DNA of 64,000 bases from Pandoraea pnomenusa (GTDB lineage Bacteria > Pseudomonadota > Gammaproteobacteria > Burkholderiales > Burkholderiaceae). Below the pieces are notes generated by a model. The model was not told the origin of the DNA. It saw only the letters and a list, made by a program, of their open reading frames with translations, and made no database searches. Below are positions 37,194-47,185 of this stretch, piece by piece. The position numbers were made by a program, and so were the translations under genes. The stretch covers positions 5,325,286 through 5,389,285 of the forward strand of contig NZ_CP009553.3 of the NCBI RefSeq assembly GCF_000767615.3, read 5' to 3'. Every line of letters starts with the position of its first letter. The first letter of the stretch is position 1.

Positions 37194-38054
37194 TCACGTC
37201 GTCGCAATCAGCAGTTCCTCGGCATTGCGCGGCGGGTGCAGGCCATCGGTACGGTTTGCGAAATACCGCTCGGTCAGCGCGGCCGCCGAGATGTGCCGGG
37301 CATCCTGAAAGCCGTTTTCGAGGGCGAACGCCATCATCGCGTCCGGAGTGAAGAAGCTGATGAACGGCGTGCCGCTGGCGCGCGCGCCCTTCTCCGCCAT
37401 CTCCAGCCCGGGGCGTACGTCCGGATCGGCCATCTCCAGCGGCAGCAGGAACGTCATCGCCAACGTCGAGCCCGGCGCGAAGGACGACACCTCGCGCAGC
37501 GTCGCGGCATTGGCCTCGCGCGACAGATACATGCTCACGCCCGTCGAAACGATCACGGCCGGTCGGCTCGCATCGAAGTCGTGCCGCAACAGTGCCTCGC
37601 GCCACGATTGTCCGGCTTCGAAATCGACCGGCACAAAACGAAGCCAGTCCTGCACGCCGTAGCCGAGCGCGATGAGGCGATCGTGCTTCCATCGCTGCGG
37701 CCCTGGGCGGTCGACTTCGAAAATCGTAAGCGACGACGCCAACGACGCGTGCCGCTGCGCGAAGCTGTCGAGCCCCGCGCCGAGAATCACGTACTGGCTC
37801 ACGCCGCGCTGCACCTGCTCGATCACGAGGTCCTCGATGAAGCGCGCCCGCGCGACGATGGACGCCCGAAACGGGCGCGTGAACGTCGGATCCATGTCGC
37901 CGCGCTCCCGCCAGTCGTCCGGCGGATCGAGCAGCTTCAGTCCGATGTCGTCGGCGAGCACGGGCGGGGCCGCGTCGGCTTCGAGATGCAGTGCGCGCCA
38001 TAATGCAACGCGCGCAGCCGTGGGTTCGGGGGCGATGTCCTTCGGAGCGGTCAT
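37194..38054 (-). CDS. SAM-dependent methyltransferase, PPM1/LCM family
   Basis: Encodes 286 residues. The SAM-binding motif VSQYVILGAGLDSFAQR and the acidic EVDRP that follows are diagnostic of the leucine carboxyl methyltransferase-like family. A later segment reads VIVSTGVSMYLS. The natural substrate of bacterial members is generally unknown; some modify small molecules in biosynthetic clusters. It is probably co-transcribed with the DUF1993 gene (136-base gap), but no biosynthetic context is visible. Confidence 0.82.
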   Translation of the reverse strand: MTAPKDIAPEPTAARVALWRALHLEADAAPPVLADDIGLKLLDPPDDWRERGDMDPTFTRPFRASIVARARFIEDLVIEQVQRGVSQYVILGAGLDSFAQRHASLASSLTIFEVDRPGPQRWKHDRLIALGYGVQDWLRFVPVDFEAGQSWREALLRHDFDASRPAVIVSTGVSMYLSREANAATLREVSSFAPGSTLAMTFLLPLEMADPDVRPGLEMAEKGARASGTPFISFFTPDAMMAFALENGFQDARHISAAALTERYFANRTDGLHPPRNAEELLIATT

Positions 38055-38173
38055 GATGGGGCCTCATCGGAGCGATACCGGATGAGCCGATTCTTGCACA
38101 CCGTGGGGCAACGCGCCGCACACGTCGGTCCGGCGCCGATGGCGTCCATGCGCCCCGCCCGGCTGGCGTCGCT

Positions 38174-39094
<921 letters not shown>

Positions 39095-39134
39095 GACGCC
39101 ACGCTCGATCGAGTTGAACAGGGAACCGCGAATA

Positions 39135-39149
39135 TACTCCCCCAGAGTA
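39135..39149. promoter_or_regulatory. RcnR operator between rcnA and rcnR
   Basis: TACT-CCCCCAG-AGTA lies in the divergent gap. On the other strand it reads TACT-CTGGGGG-AGTA. It fits the TACT / G-tract / AGTA operator described for E. coli RcnR, with seven bases between half sites. RcnR should repress both genes here until it binds Ni or Co. Confidence 0.8.
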
Positions 39150-39209
39150 TATTTGTGTTAGCATTTTTCGCACATTGATCGTCAGAAAATTGCGAGGGCG
39201 CGACAGACC

Positions 39210-39479
39210 GTGCACACGATTCGGGACAAGAGCAAATTGCTGGCACGCGTGCGTCGCATACAAGGGCAGACGCAGGCGTTGGAGCGTCAGTTGAGCGAGG
39301 AAGGCGACTGCGTGGAGATTCTCCAGCAGATTGCCGCCATTCGAGGCGCCGTCAACGGTCTGATGGGCGCGGTGATCGAAGGACATCTGGTCGATCACCT
39401 CGTTCATGAGTCCGATGAAGCGCATCGCGAAGCCGAATTGGCACCTGTCCTCCACGTGATCAAGGCCTATCTGAAATGA
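39210..39479 (+). CDS. rcnR: Nickel/cobalt-responsive repressor RcnR
   Basis: Encodes 89 residues of the CsoR/RcnR family, an all-helical tetramer that leaves DNA when metal binds. The metal ligands known in E. coli are preserved in position: the N-terminal His (His2), Cys34, His59 and His63 (GHLVDHLVH). The helix QQIAAIRGAVNGLMGAVIEG is the family core. The gene overlaps the following ABC-like gene by 4 bases (ATGA). Confidence 0.93.
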   Translation: MHTIRDKSKLLARVRRIQGQTQALERQLSEEGDCVEILQQIAAIRGAVNGLMGAVIEGHLVDHLVHESDEAHREAELAPVLHVIKAYLK

Positions 39480-40129
39480 CACGCCCCGGCCCCCTGCTCC
39501 GCTTCGCGCATCTCACCCAACGTTTCGGCGACTTCACTCTGTTCGAGAACCTCGGGTTTCAGGCCGACTGCGGCTGCTTCGCATTGCGCGACGAGGGCGG
39601 TGGCGGCAAGACCACGCTGCTCGGCATGCTCGCGGGCACGGTCGATGCCCACGGCGGCCGGGTTTGGATCGACGGGCATTCGATGCAGAGCGCGACGGAC
39701 GCCGCGCAAGCCGCGCTGGCCGTGGTGCCGTTCGATTGCCTGACCGAGCCCGCGCAGACGGGGATGGGGTTTCTTGCGCAGCGTGCGGCTGCGCGACGAG
39801 TCGATGTGAGCGCGGACGTTCTGCAATGGGTGGAGCGCTTTGGCTTGATGCCTCACATGGAAAAGCGGTTCGATCAGATGTCACTGGGTACGCGCCGGAA
39901 GTTCTATCTGAGCGCCACGCGATTCGGCTCGCCGCGCGTGATCCTTGCCGACGAACCGAGCGGCGGCCTGGACGGTCCGTCGCGCAGCGTGCTGATCGAT
40001 CTCTTCAGCGAGCTGGGCAAGAACAGTTGCGTGTTCTTTTCGACGCATGACGACGAACTGGCCGAAGGCTGCCACGCCACCCAGCTGCGATTCCCGGATC
40101 TCGCGAGCGTCGCGACCAGCGGTCCTTGA
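39476..40129 (+). CDS. Orphan, degenerate ABC-type ATPase
   Basis: Encodes 217 residues and starts inside the rcnR stop (ATGA overlap), so it is translationally coupled to the repressor. Overall the layout is that of an ABC ATPase: LTQRFGDFTLFENLGFQ, then Walker B VILADEPSGGLDG and the switch histidine FFSTHDDEL. But Walker A reads DEGGGGKTT, with Asp where the first Gly should be. The signature LSGGQ is replaced by MSLGTRRK. No permease gene is adjacent. It may be a non-transport or inactive ATPase with a role tied to metal stress; its function is unknown. Confidence 0.7.
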   Translation: MTRPGPLLRFAHLTQRFGDFTLFENLGFQADCGCFALRDEGGGGKTTLLGMLAGTVDAHGGRVWIDGHSMQSATDAAQAALAVVPFDCLTEPAQTGMGFLAQRAAARRVDVSADVLQWVERFGLMPHMEKRFDQMSLGTRRKFYLSATRFGSPRVILADEPSGGLDGPSRSVLIDLFSELGKNSCVFFSTHDDELAEGCHATQLRFPDLASVATSGP

Positions 40130-40261
40130 TCGCCCAGCCGGGGGCCGACAGATTTACGTCGAGCGCCATCCCGTCATGTCGGGTCGCAGCGTGCCGAAAC
40201 CGTCAGGTTCACCTCGCGCCGGTCCCCGGCGGCAACGGCACGCGTCACCTTGACTGCCGGG

Positions 40262-40942
40262 TCAAAGGCGGCTTCGAATCAGCACGCCGGCAGGAAATGA
40301 GGCGCCTTCGGCCGCAGTGTCCGAGCGTACCGACGCTACCGCAGCGCTATCCTCCTGATCCTCCGTGACCGAAGCCGTGGCCGGCATTGCGGCGGCGTAG
40401 TAATCCCTGACCATCCCGTAGCTCGTCATCTGGCCGCGAATATAGGTGCCGTCGGCGCCGGCCGAGGACCCCATGCGGCTGAAGTCGTTGTAGTCCCGCC
40501 GGCTGATCGTCCCTCGGTAATACGGCCCCAGGGCGCCCGTCAACATCAACGCCTTCCAGAAATTGTTCCGGTTGAGTCCGACGGCCTCGTCAACGATCCA
40601 CTGCACACACCGACGTTTCTCGATCTCGCTCAAGCTGTTGAACGAGGCGGGGACCCGAACCGCCCGCATGGATGACCATCGGCTTTCGCTATTCGCCGCC
40701 GCATGCCAGTCCTTGCGCAATTCCGTGTATGCGACTTCCACGGAATCGTTGCTTGCGGCACCGGCAACCGAGGCGCCCTTGCGTGTACGCAGCGGTGCGG
40801 CGTCGCCATCAAAACGTGCGGTGGCCGAGTGTGTCACGCGCGACAGATCGCCGGCGACGCCACCCTGCGCCGGCGCATGCGGCTCGATGAACGCCGGAGC
40901 AGGCGGGATGCCGCGCACTTCCATCTCTGAAACAATGCCCAT
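40262..40942 (-). CDS. Unrecognised protein with Pro/Ala-rich N-terminus
   Basis: Encodes 226 residues from the ATG at 40940-40942, with AGGAG 8 bases upstream. Residues 1-90 are Pro/Ala/Ser-rich and look disordered (RGIPPAPAFIEPHAPAQGG). The middle is probably helical (LSEIEKRRCVQWIVDEAVGL, FWKALMLTGALGPYYRG). The C-terminus is again disordered. There is no signal peptide or membrane helix. Base composition is similar to the host. A secreted effector or a phage-like morphogenesis protein would both fit; nothing is established. Confidence 0.55.
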   Translation of the reverse strand: MGIVSEMEVRGIPPAPAFIEPHAPAQGGVAGDLSRVTHSATARFDGDAAPLRTRKGASVAGAASNDSVEVAYTELRKDWHAAANSESRWSSMRAVRVPASFNSLSEIEKRRCVQWIVDEAVGLNRNNFWKALMLTGALGPYYRGTISRRDYNDFSRMGSSAGADGTYIRGQMTSYGMVRDYYAAAMPATASVTEDQEDSAAVASVRSDTAAEGASFPAGVLIRSRL

Positions 40943-41172
40943 GACTCGACTCCTCAGGTAGGTTGGTATTTCAGATTGGCACCGAAAACGCGGCACACTT
41001 TCAGTTGTCGACGCCGGATTTTGGCATCGGGCCACCCGTCGAGAACGCTTGGGATATTCGCGGGGTGGTCCGCTGGCCGTATTCGGCGACCGCAAGCGAC
41101 GACAACCGCTCATCGATGGCGGCCGTCGCTTGTGACATCATTCGGGAATTGTTTCGACGACAGGAGACAGCC

Positions 41173-41592
41173 ATGCGCAGCCGATGGTTCTCGAAGTTTT
41201 CGAGCTACCTTTCCACGCTCACCGGACGACCGTCAGCGTTCGTGCTGGCGGCGTCGCTAGTACTTCTCTGGGCTGTCACCGGCCCCATGTTCGACTACAG
41301 CGATACGTGGCAACTGGTCATCAACACGTCCACGACCATCGTGACCTTCCTGATGGTCTTCCTCATCCAGAACACCCAGAACCGCGACACGGCGGCCATG
41401 CACATCAAGCTCGATGAGCTGATCCGGGCCATGGAAGGGGCGCATAACGCCTTGCTCGACCTCGAGGAGCTCGACGAGAAGGAGCTCGCGCGCTTTCGCA
41501 AGCGCTACGAAGCCCTCGCGAACGAGGCCCGCCTGGCGCTTCGCAACGGCAAGCGCGATACCGGGTCGCCCTTCGTCGACGACAAGCATTGA
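41173..41592 (+). CDS. Low-affinity iron permease family membrane protein
   Basis: Encodes 139 residues from the ATG at 41173, which has AGGAG upstream. Two membrane helices (FVLAASLVLLWAVTGPMF and TIVTFLMVFLIQNTQ) and the NTQNRDTAAMHIKLDELIRA motif match the family named after yeast Fet4. An acidic/basic helical tail follows. The bacterial members are predicted inner membrane proteins of uncertain function. It is divergent from the hypothetical gene at 40262 and upstream of the chemoreceptor on the same strand, 215 bases apart. Confidence 0.85.
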   Translation: MRSRWFSKFSSYLSTLTGRPSAFVLAASLVLLWAVTGPMFDYSDTWQLVINTSTTIVTFLMVFLIQNTQNRDTAAMHIKLDELIRAMEGAHNALLDLEELDEKELARFRKRYEALANEARLALRNGKRDTGSPFVDDKH

Positions 41593-41807
41593 GACGAATC
41601 CGAGGGGCGCCCGGTGTATGCCTCGGCATCGACGGTTGAAACGCAACGCGGGCGCATTGACTTTCGCTCACTAAAGTTCCCGCCCCGCGCGGCCGTAAGC
41701 GAGGGAGTAGCGCAGCACTGTCTCCACGCGAGGGCACCGCAAGTCCCGCGCCGACCGGTTGCCCCCCCGACCCCACGGCTCGCATGCGAGCCTATCGAAG
41801 ATCGCCC

Positions 41808-43694
41808 ATGAAAGTCACTTCCTTGCGAACCCGGATTTTGCTCATTGCCTGCCTGACGGTGGTCGGCGCGCTGATTCTCTCAGGCGTCACGACCTACGTG
41901 ATCGTGCGCGGGAGCATGATGTCGAGCATCGACGATACGCTCTCGGCCGTGGCCGACGGCAACGCCAGCGCCATCGATCGCTGGTCGGCCGACAAGGCGC
42001 AGGCTGTCGTCGCCACGTCGCAGGTCGTGGAAAAGGGCGATCCCGCGGGCCTCGTCAAGCTCATGGGCAAGACCAACGACTTCCCGATCACCAGCGTCGG
42101 CTGGTCGGACAAGACGTTCTTCTCCACCGCGGCCACGCCGGCAGACTACGACCCGACCGCTCGCCCCTGGTACAAGAGTGCCGTTTCGGCTGGCAAACTT
42201 ACCGTCACCAAGCCGTATGGCGATTCGTCGACGGGCATTCCGTACGTGGCTTTTACCGCGCCGATCGTGCGCGACGGCCAGACCACCGGCGCGGTGAGCG
42301 GTGCGGTCGCCCTGACCGGCGTGCAGGACATCATCAAGGCGGTACATCCCACACCGTCGAGCCTTGCGCTCGTGGTGGCCAGCGACGGGCAGGTGATCGC
42401 CCACCCGGACAACAAGTTCTCGCTCAAGCCCTCCACCGAAGTCGCACCGCAACTGACCGCCGAATCATTGCCCGGCATGGCCGCCGATGGCGCGGCGCCG
42501 GTGCAAATGTCGCTCGCCGGCGCACCGAAGCTGCTCCGGGCGAAGCGCATTCCCGGCACCGACTGGTACCTCGTGGTCGCACTCGACCGCGCGGAGGCGA
42601 CCGCCGGGCTGACGCGCGTGCTCACCGCCACGGTCGTCACGCTGGTGGTGCTGACCTTGCTCGCGCTGGTCATCGCCACGATCTTCACGTCGCGCGCCTT
42701 CAAGCGCCTGTCGATCGTACGCGACGCGATGGATACCATCGGTTCGGGCGACGGCGACATGACGCAGCGTCTGGACGTGATCGGTCACGACGAAGTGGCG
42801 CAGATCTCGAAGTCGTTCAACGCCTTCGTGGACAAGATCAGTTCGGTCATGCTCGACGTGCGCTCCGGCGTGTCGTCGATGACCTCGGCCACCAGCGAGA
42901 TCGAAATGGGCAACCGCGACCTGTCGCAGCGCACCGAGGCCTCTGCCGGTTCGCTGCAGGAGACGTCGTCCGCGCTCACGGAACTCACCTCCAGCGTGAA
43001 ACAAACCGCCGACACGGCCGAACACGCCACGCGTCTGGCCAACGACGCGAGCGCCGCCGCCGCCCGCGGCGGCCAGGTGGTGACCGACGCCGTCGGCACC
43101 ATGGCCGCGATCACGCAGTCGTCGGAGCGCATCACGGAAATCATTGGCGTCATTGACGGCATCGCCTTCCAGACCAACATTCTCGCGCTCAACGCGGCGG
43201 TCGAAGCCGCCCGCGCGGGCGAGCAGGGGCGCGGCTTCGCCGTGGTGGCCGGCGAGGTGCGCACGCTGGCGCAGCGCAGCGCGGCGGCCGCACAGGAGAT
43301 CAAGGCGCTCATCGAGACATCGGTGCAAAACGTGAAAAGCGGCACCGAGCGGGTACAGGCGGCGGGCACGACGATGCATGAAATCGTCGACGGCATTGCC
43401 CGCGTGCAGCGTCTGGTGAGCGAGATCCACGGGGCGATGACCGAGCAGAGCACCGGCATCAGCCAGATCGACCGGTCAGTCTCGGAAATGGATCAGGCCA
43501 CGCAGCAGAATGCGGCGCTGGTGGAGGAGTCGGCGGCGGCGTCGGCCATGCTCAGCGAACAGGCCCGCATGCTGGCCGAGACCGTGGCGCGCTTCCGCCT
43601 GCGCGACAGTCAGTCGTTCGAGTCGCGCGGCCCGGGCGGCGCACATGCGCCGTCGTTGTCCGTCGTCGGCGGCACGAAGCGGCTCGCCGCCTGA
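41808..43694 (+). CDS. Methyl-accepting chemotaxis protein with dCache sensor
   Basis: Encodes 628 residues. Membrane helix 1 (about residues 10-35) is followed by a periplasmic dCache-type domain with [13 protein letters not shown] and PYVAFTAPI, typical of amino acid or organic acid sensors. Membrane helix 2 is near residues 275-300 ([18 protein letters not shown]). A HAMP linker and the signalling domain with [19 protein letters not shown] complete it. The end GGTKRLAA lacks the NWETF-type CheR tether, so methylation would rely on other receptors. It is monocistronic. Confidence 0.92.
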   Translation: MKVTSLRTRILLIACLTVVGALILSGVTTYVIVRGSMMSSIDDTLSAVADGNASAIDRWSADKAQAVVATSQVVEKGDPAGLVKLMGKTNDFPITSVGWSDKTFFSTAATPADYDPTARPWYKSAVSAGKLTVTKPYGDSSTGIPYVAFTAPIVRDGQTTGAVSGAVALTGVQDIIKAVHPTPSSLALVVASDGQVIAHPDNKFSLKPSTEVAPQLTAESLPGMAADGAAPVQMSLAGAPKLLRAKRIPGTDWYLVVALDRAEATAGLTRVLTATVVTLVVLTLLALVIATIFTSRAFKRLSIVRDAMDTIGSGDGDMTQRLDVIGHDEVAQISKSFNAFVDKISSVMLDVRSGVSSMTSATSEIEMGNRDLSQRTEASAGSLQETSSALTELTSSVKQTADTAEHATRLANDASAAAARGGQVVTDAVGTMAAITQSSERITEIIGVIDGIAFQTNILALNAAVEAARAGEQGRGFAVVAGEVRTLAQRSAAAAQEIKALIETSVQNVKSGTERVQAAGTTMHEIVDGIARVQRLVSEIHGAMTEQSTGISQIDRSVSEMDQATQQNAALVEESAAASAMLSEQARMLAETVARFRLRDSQSFESRGPGGAHAPSLSVVGGTKRLAA

Positions 43695-43786
43695 AGGGAA
43701 CCGGCGCGGGCGGCAGGGGCTTTCGTGAGCGAGGCATTCACAAAAGTCGATTTTCCCGTTACAATCGCGCTCCCTTGCAGGACAAA

Positions 43787-43871
43787 GCCGACGTGGTGAA
43801 ATTGGTAGACACGCTATCTTGAGGGGGTAGTGGCGCAAGCTGTGCGAGTTCGAGTCTCGCCGTCGGCACCA
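43787..43871 (+). tRNA. tRNA-Leu (anticodon GAG)
   Basis: The acceptor stem GCCGACG / CGTCGGC, an anticodon stem CTATC / GGTAG around loop TTGAGGG, a long variable arm and T arm GTTCGAGTC are present. The anticodon GAG is at 43821-43823. The 3' end ACCA is encoded. The length of 85 bases fits a class II leucine tRNA. A strong terminator follows. Confidence 0.95.
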
Positions 43872-43880
43872 AGGTTAAAA

Positions 43881-43915
43881 AAGGCAGAAGATCGAAAGGT
43901 CTTCTGCCTTTTTCG
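43881..43915 (+). terminator. Rho-independent terminator of tRNA-Leu
   Basis: AAGGCAGAAGA and TCTTCTGCCTT form a perfect 11-bp stem flanked by A and T runs, 10 bases after the tRNA. It can work in both directions and may also end the minus-strand gene that stops at 43929. Confidence 0.9.
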
Positions 43916-43928
43916 TTTTTCGGCGTCG

Positions 43929-44507
43929 TCACGCCCCCGGGTGATCGCCTGGATGACGCATCGCCTGCGCGATGACGTTCGAGGCGGATCCTTCAATGGC
44001 ACTGCTCACGGCTTCGCGCATGGAAACCCACAGGTAATTCGGGAATTGACTGATCCAGCTCCACTCATAGGTTTTCGCCTTGACCGCATGCAAATCGAGT
44101 GGCACGTAATCGTACGACGGGAGCCGAAGCAGAATATTGAATGCGTGAAGGACGTCCGTCTCGTGCAGTCTCTTGAGCTCATCGAACAGGCGCAAAGCCG
44201 CAGCTTCAGGGGGCTCGCCCCTCGCACAAAGGAGCTCGCGCAGCCAGCGCAGGTCCTTGCAAATCTTTATTGCGTAATGGAATTCTTCCTTGAGTGCCCG
44301 GCACAAATTCCCGAAAGCGATTTCGATAAGTTCAGACTCCGTGAAACCTGGTGAACCCGCAATGCCGACGGGAGCGTGGCCAACGCCTGCCATGTCGTCG
44401 ACGAATTCATGAAACGCGCCGGCGCCCGGCACTGGACCTTCGGCGCCACGCACGTCCGGGACCGCAAAGGGAATGGCTGAAAAGCCGGTGTTCTGCGCAG
44501 GATTCAT
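43929..44507 (-). CDS. Unrecognised protein next to tRNA-Leu
   Basis: Encodes 192 residues from 44505-44507, with GGAGA 7 bases upstream. A Pro/Gly/Ala-rich leader (about 1-55) precedes a helical central part (FTESELIEIAFGNLCRALKE, AALRLFDELKRLHETDVLHA). There is no signal peptide or membrane segment. It lies directly beside the tRNA-Leu gene, a common integration site, and near two other orphans of similar build (40262 and 44672). The family is unknown to me; an effector-like or mobile-element origin is only a guess. Confidence 0.55.
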   Translation of the reverse strand: MNPAQNTGFSAIPFAVPDVRGAEGPVPGAGAFHEFVDDMAGVGHAPVGIAGSPGFTESELIEIAFGNLCRALKEEFHYAIKICKDLRWLRELLCARGEPPEAAALRLFDELKRLHETDVLHAFNILLRLPSYDYVPLDLHAVKAKTYEWSWISQFPNYLWVSMREAVSSAIEGSASNVIAQAMRHPGDHPGA

Positions 44508-44671
44508 GGTCGATCTCCATACGGTGGAAGGAAGAACCATCCTGTCACCGGATCGATAACGCCCTTTGCGTTACACTCGCTCGACTTTCATTTTCCGTAC
44601 CCTGCCGGGCCGATGCCCAGCGCGCTTTGCGGGACATCGACCCGCCCGCGTCTGAATCGGCGGCGCCAGAT

Positions 44672-45208
44672 TCACCGCGCCATCGCGGCGTCGCGCAACA
44701 GACGACGCACTGTCGGCCAGTGCGCTCGCGCGAATCTTCCGAGTCCAAGCCGCCGCCAATGGCGCAACACTGCGGCGCGTCCATCGGGACCGTCAGTGAG
44801 CACGCACTCCAGCGCCGCAAGCCGCAGATGGATCTCGAGCCGGTCGAAGTTACGAATCAAATGTTGAAAAAGCGCGTAGCGCTTATCGTCACCGGGCATT
44901 CGTGCCATCCAGTACCTGACGAACGCCTGCCAACCGGGGGTACCGCCGCCATGGCGAACCGCCTGCGCCCAATGCGCCACGAAGTCCTCCGGGATGTCGT
45001 GTGCGAACCCCAGAAAATCCGTCTGAAACTGAAATGCCGTATCGGTATCCACCGACACCGGAGGGAAGGGAAGCGACCACGCCGGTTCCGGCACGTTGGC
45101 CACGCCATCGAGCGGCCATCCGATGTCGGGCGTCGCGCTCGAACGGCACGACTCCTCCATGTCGGATGGCAGCACCAGACTGATATCCGGGATCGGCAAC
45201 GGCGGCAT
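44672..45208 (-). CDS. Unrecognised protein, partner of the 43929 gene
   Basis: Encodes 178 residues from 45206-45208, with AAGGA about 10 bases upstream. The N-terminal 50 residues are Pro-rich and disordered-looking (MPPLPIPDISLVLPSD, WSLPFPPVSVD). The C-terminal part is helical and basic (LHRLAALECVLT-like and RHWRRLGLGRFARAHWP). It is on the same strand as the 43929 gene, about 165 bases upstream of its start, so the two may be co-expressed. The frame is open further upstream but without a ribosome site. Function unknown. Confidence 0.5.
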   Translation of the reverse strand: MPPLPIPDISLVLPSDMEESCRSSATPDIGWPLDGVANVPEPAWSLPFPPVSVDTDTAFQFQTDFLGFAHDIPEDFVAHWAQAVRHGGGTPGWQAFVRYWMARMPGDDKRYALFQHLIRNFDRLEIHLRLAALECVLTDGPDGRAAVLRHWRRLGLGRFARAHWPTVRRLLRDAAMAR

Positions 45209-45318
45209 ATCGCGATTTCCTTGGCAGCGAATGGCTCTCGCTGCCATGCTTATCGCACCGCGTCCAGCGGATTCGCTATCCGATTTCGCCAATTCCGAAT
45301 ACATCGGCTGGCGCAGCG

Positions 45319-46890
45319 TCAGCCGTGCGGCCCACGCGACGACGGCGCGGACGGCCAATGTGCCGCGTCGGAAATCGGGGGCGTTTGCCGCGGGCGAGGG
45401 CGCGCGTCGGGAAATTTCATGTCCGCGTACTTCACGAAGCGCGTGCGGCGCGCCAGTCGGTAACCCGCCCAGATCAGCAAAAACAGGGGAATGCCGATGT
45501 AGGTGGCAACCACGCCGCCCCAGTCGATCCGGTCTTGCAGGAACGCCTCGTAGTTCTGCCCCAGCGTGATGATCACGCACAGCACGAACGCGAAGATGGG
45601 TCCGAACGGGAAGCACGGCGACACGTAGGGCAGATTGGCCAGATCGCCGCCCCGCTTCAGATAGCCGCGACGGAACCGGTAATGGCTGATGGCGATACCC
45701 AGCCAGGCGATGAAGCCGGTCATGCCGGACGTATTGAGCAGCCAGATGTAGACCGCGTTCGGGCTGAACACGAAGGTGAAGAAGCACAGCGCGGCCACGG
45801 CGGCGGTGGCGAACAGCGCCCAGAGGGGCACACCGTTGCGCGAGACATGGGCAAACACGCGCGGCGCCTTGCCGTCGCGAGCCAGGCTGTAGAGCATGCG
45901 GGTGGCCGCGTACATACCCGAATTACCTGCCGAAAGTACCGATGTGAGCACCACGGCGTTCATGATCGATGCCGCGCCCAGCAGCCCGGCACGCTCGAAT
46001 ATCAGCGCAAACGGGCTCACGCTGATGTCGGTCACGTCGTTGCGCAACAGATGCGGGTCGGTATACGGGATGAGCAGGCCGATGACCAGAATTGCCGCCA
46101 CGTAGAACAGCAGGATGCGCCAGAACACCTGACGCACGGCGCGCGGCAGATTGCGCGCGGGGTCCTGGGATTCGCCCGCGGCGATGCCGATGAGTTCGGT
46201 TCCCTGGAACGAGAAGCCCACGACCATCGCCACACCGATCAATGCGGCAAAGCCACCGGCGAATGGCGCGTTGCCCACTGTCCAGTTGACCGCCCCGCCG
46301 GCTTCACCGCCACGGATGATGCCGAGCAGCATCATCACGCCCATCGCCACGAAGGCCAGCACGGCGATCACCTTGATGAGCGCGAACCAGAATTCGGCTT
46401 CGCCGAAGCCCCGGGCGGAAAGGGCGTTGAGCCCGAAGGTGATGGCGAGGAACAGCGCGCTCCAATAAACGCCGGGCACATGCGGAAACCAGTACGCCAT
46501 GACCAGTTGCGCCGCCACCAGATCGACCGCCACGGTGACGGCCCAGTTGTACCAGTAATTCCAGCCCAGCGCGAAGCCGAATCCCTCCTCGACGTAGCGC
46601 GCGCCATAGGTGGAGAACGAGCCCGAGACCGGCATGGCTGCCGCCAGTTCGCCAAGGCTCGTCATCAGGAAGTAGACCATGAGCCCGATCAGGACGTAGC
46701 CGAGCAAGGCGCCGCCGGGCCCGGCCTGCGCAATGGTGGCGCCGGAGGCGACGAACAGGCCGGTCCCGATGGACCCGCCCACTGCGATCATCGTCAGATG
46801 GCGCGCCGACAATGTACGGCGCAACTCGCCCGGCGCGGGCGCGCCTGCCTTGCCGCCGTCGCGGTGCTGATCGTGTTCCGATAATGCCAA
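45319..46890 (-). CDS. lysP: Lysine-type amino acid permease (LysP-like, APC family)
   Basis: Encodes about 523 residues with 12 membrane helices. The N-terminal block LSARHLTMIAVGGSIGTGLF and the following GYVLIGLMVYFLMTSLGELA are close to E. coli LysP, as is EEGFGFALGWNYWYNWAVTV. It imports a cationic amino acid, probably lysine, with protons. I chose the TTG at 46888-46890, with GAAGGGAA about 9 bases upstream; a longer start at 46911 lacks one. A terminator hairpin lies about 40 bases upstream of the start, suggesting an attenuated leader. Confidence 0.87.
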   Translation of the reverse strand: MALSEHDQHRDGGKAGAPAPGELRRTLSARHLTMIAVGGSIGTGLFVASGATIAQAGPGGALLGYVLIGLMVYFLMTSLGELAAAMPVSGSFSTYGARYVEEGFGFALGWNYWYNWAVTVAVDLVAAQLVMAYWFPHVPGVYWSALFLAITFGLNALSARGFGEAEFWFALIKVIAVLAFVAMGVMMLLGIIRGGEAGGAVNWTVGNAPFAGGFAALIGVAMVVGFSFQGTELIGIAAGESQDPARNLPRAVRQVFWRILLFYVAAILVIGLLIPYTDPHLLRNDVTDISVSPFALIFERAGLLGAASIMNAVVLTSVLSAGNSGMYAATRMLYSLARDGKAPRVFAHVSRNGVPLWALFATAAVAALCFFTFVFSPNAVYIWLLNTSGMTGFIAWLGIAISHYRFRRGYLKRGGDLANLPYVSPCFPFGPIFAFVLCVIITLGQNYEAFLQDRIDWGGVVATYIGIPLFLLIWAGYRLARRTRFVKYADMKFPDARPRPRQTPPISDAAHWPSAPSSRGPHG

Positions 46891-46931
46891 GATGGTGTTC
46901 CCTTCAATCAAAAAAGTGCGTTGGGTAAAAG

Positions 46932-46962
46932 AAAAGGCCTTGAATACACATCAAGGCCTTTC
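46932..46962 (-). terminator. Intrinsic terminator in the lysP leader
   Basis: AAAGGCCTTGA and TCAAGGCCTTT form a perfect 11-bp stem with a 7-base loop. On the minus strand TTTTCTTTT follows. It sits between the amidohydrolase stop (47186) and the lysP start (46890). It could end the upstream transcript or act as a conditional terminator in the lysP leader. Confidence 0.75.
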
Positions 46963-47185
46963 CAGTTTCCGTCCCGCGTCGGTGTTGCCGGTTGGCTTGA
47001 ACGTCGCCTCGACGCCATGCCTGTCGCACGCCCCCCTGGCGGTCCGCAGCTCCCGCAGCGCCGATGCAACACGGCCACGCACGCAGGAAAATCAATGAGT
47101 TAGCGTTGTCATCGCCAATGGGCGCATATGGTAACACTACAGATCTTCCAACCAGCCTGCGGACGCTCCGGAGGACGCATGCCTT

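Noticed and set aside
46904..47137. 77-residue open frame on the minus strand upstream of lysP
   Set aside because: It runs through the terminator hairpin and into the lysP start, has no ribosome site and mixed composition.
46890..47185. Lysine riboswitch upstream of lysP
   Set aside because: The conserved L-box core elements could not be found. Only the terminator is supported, so it is reported as a possible leader without a named riboswitch.
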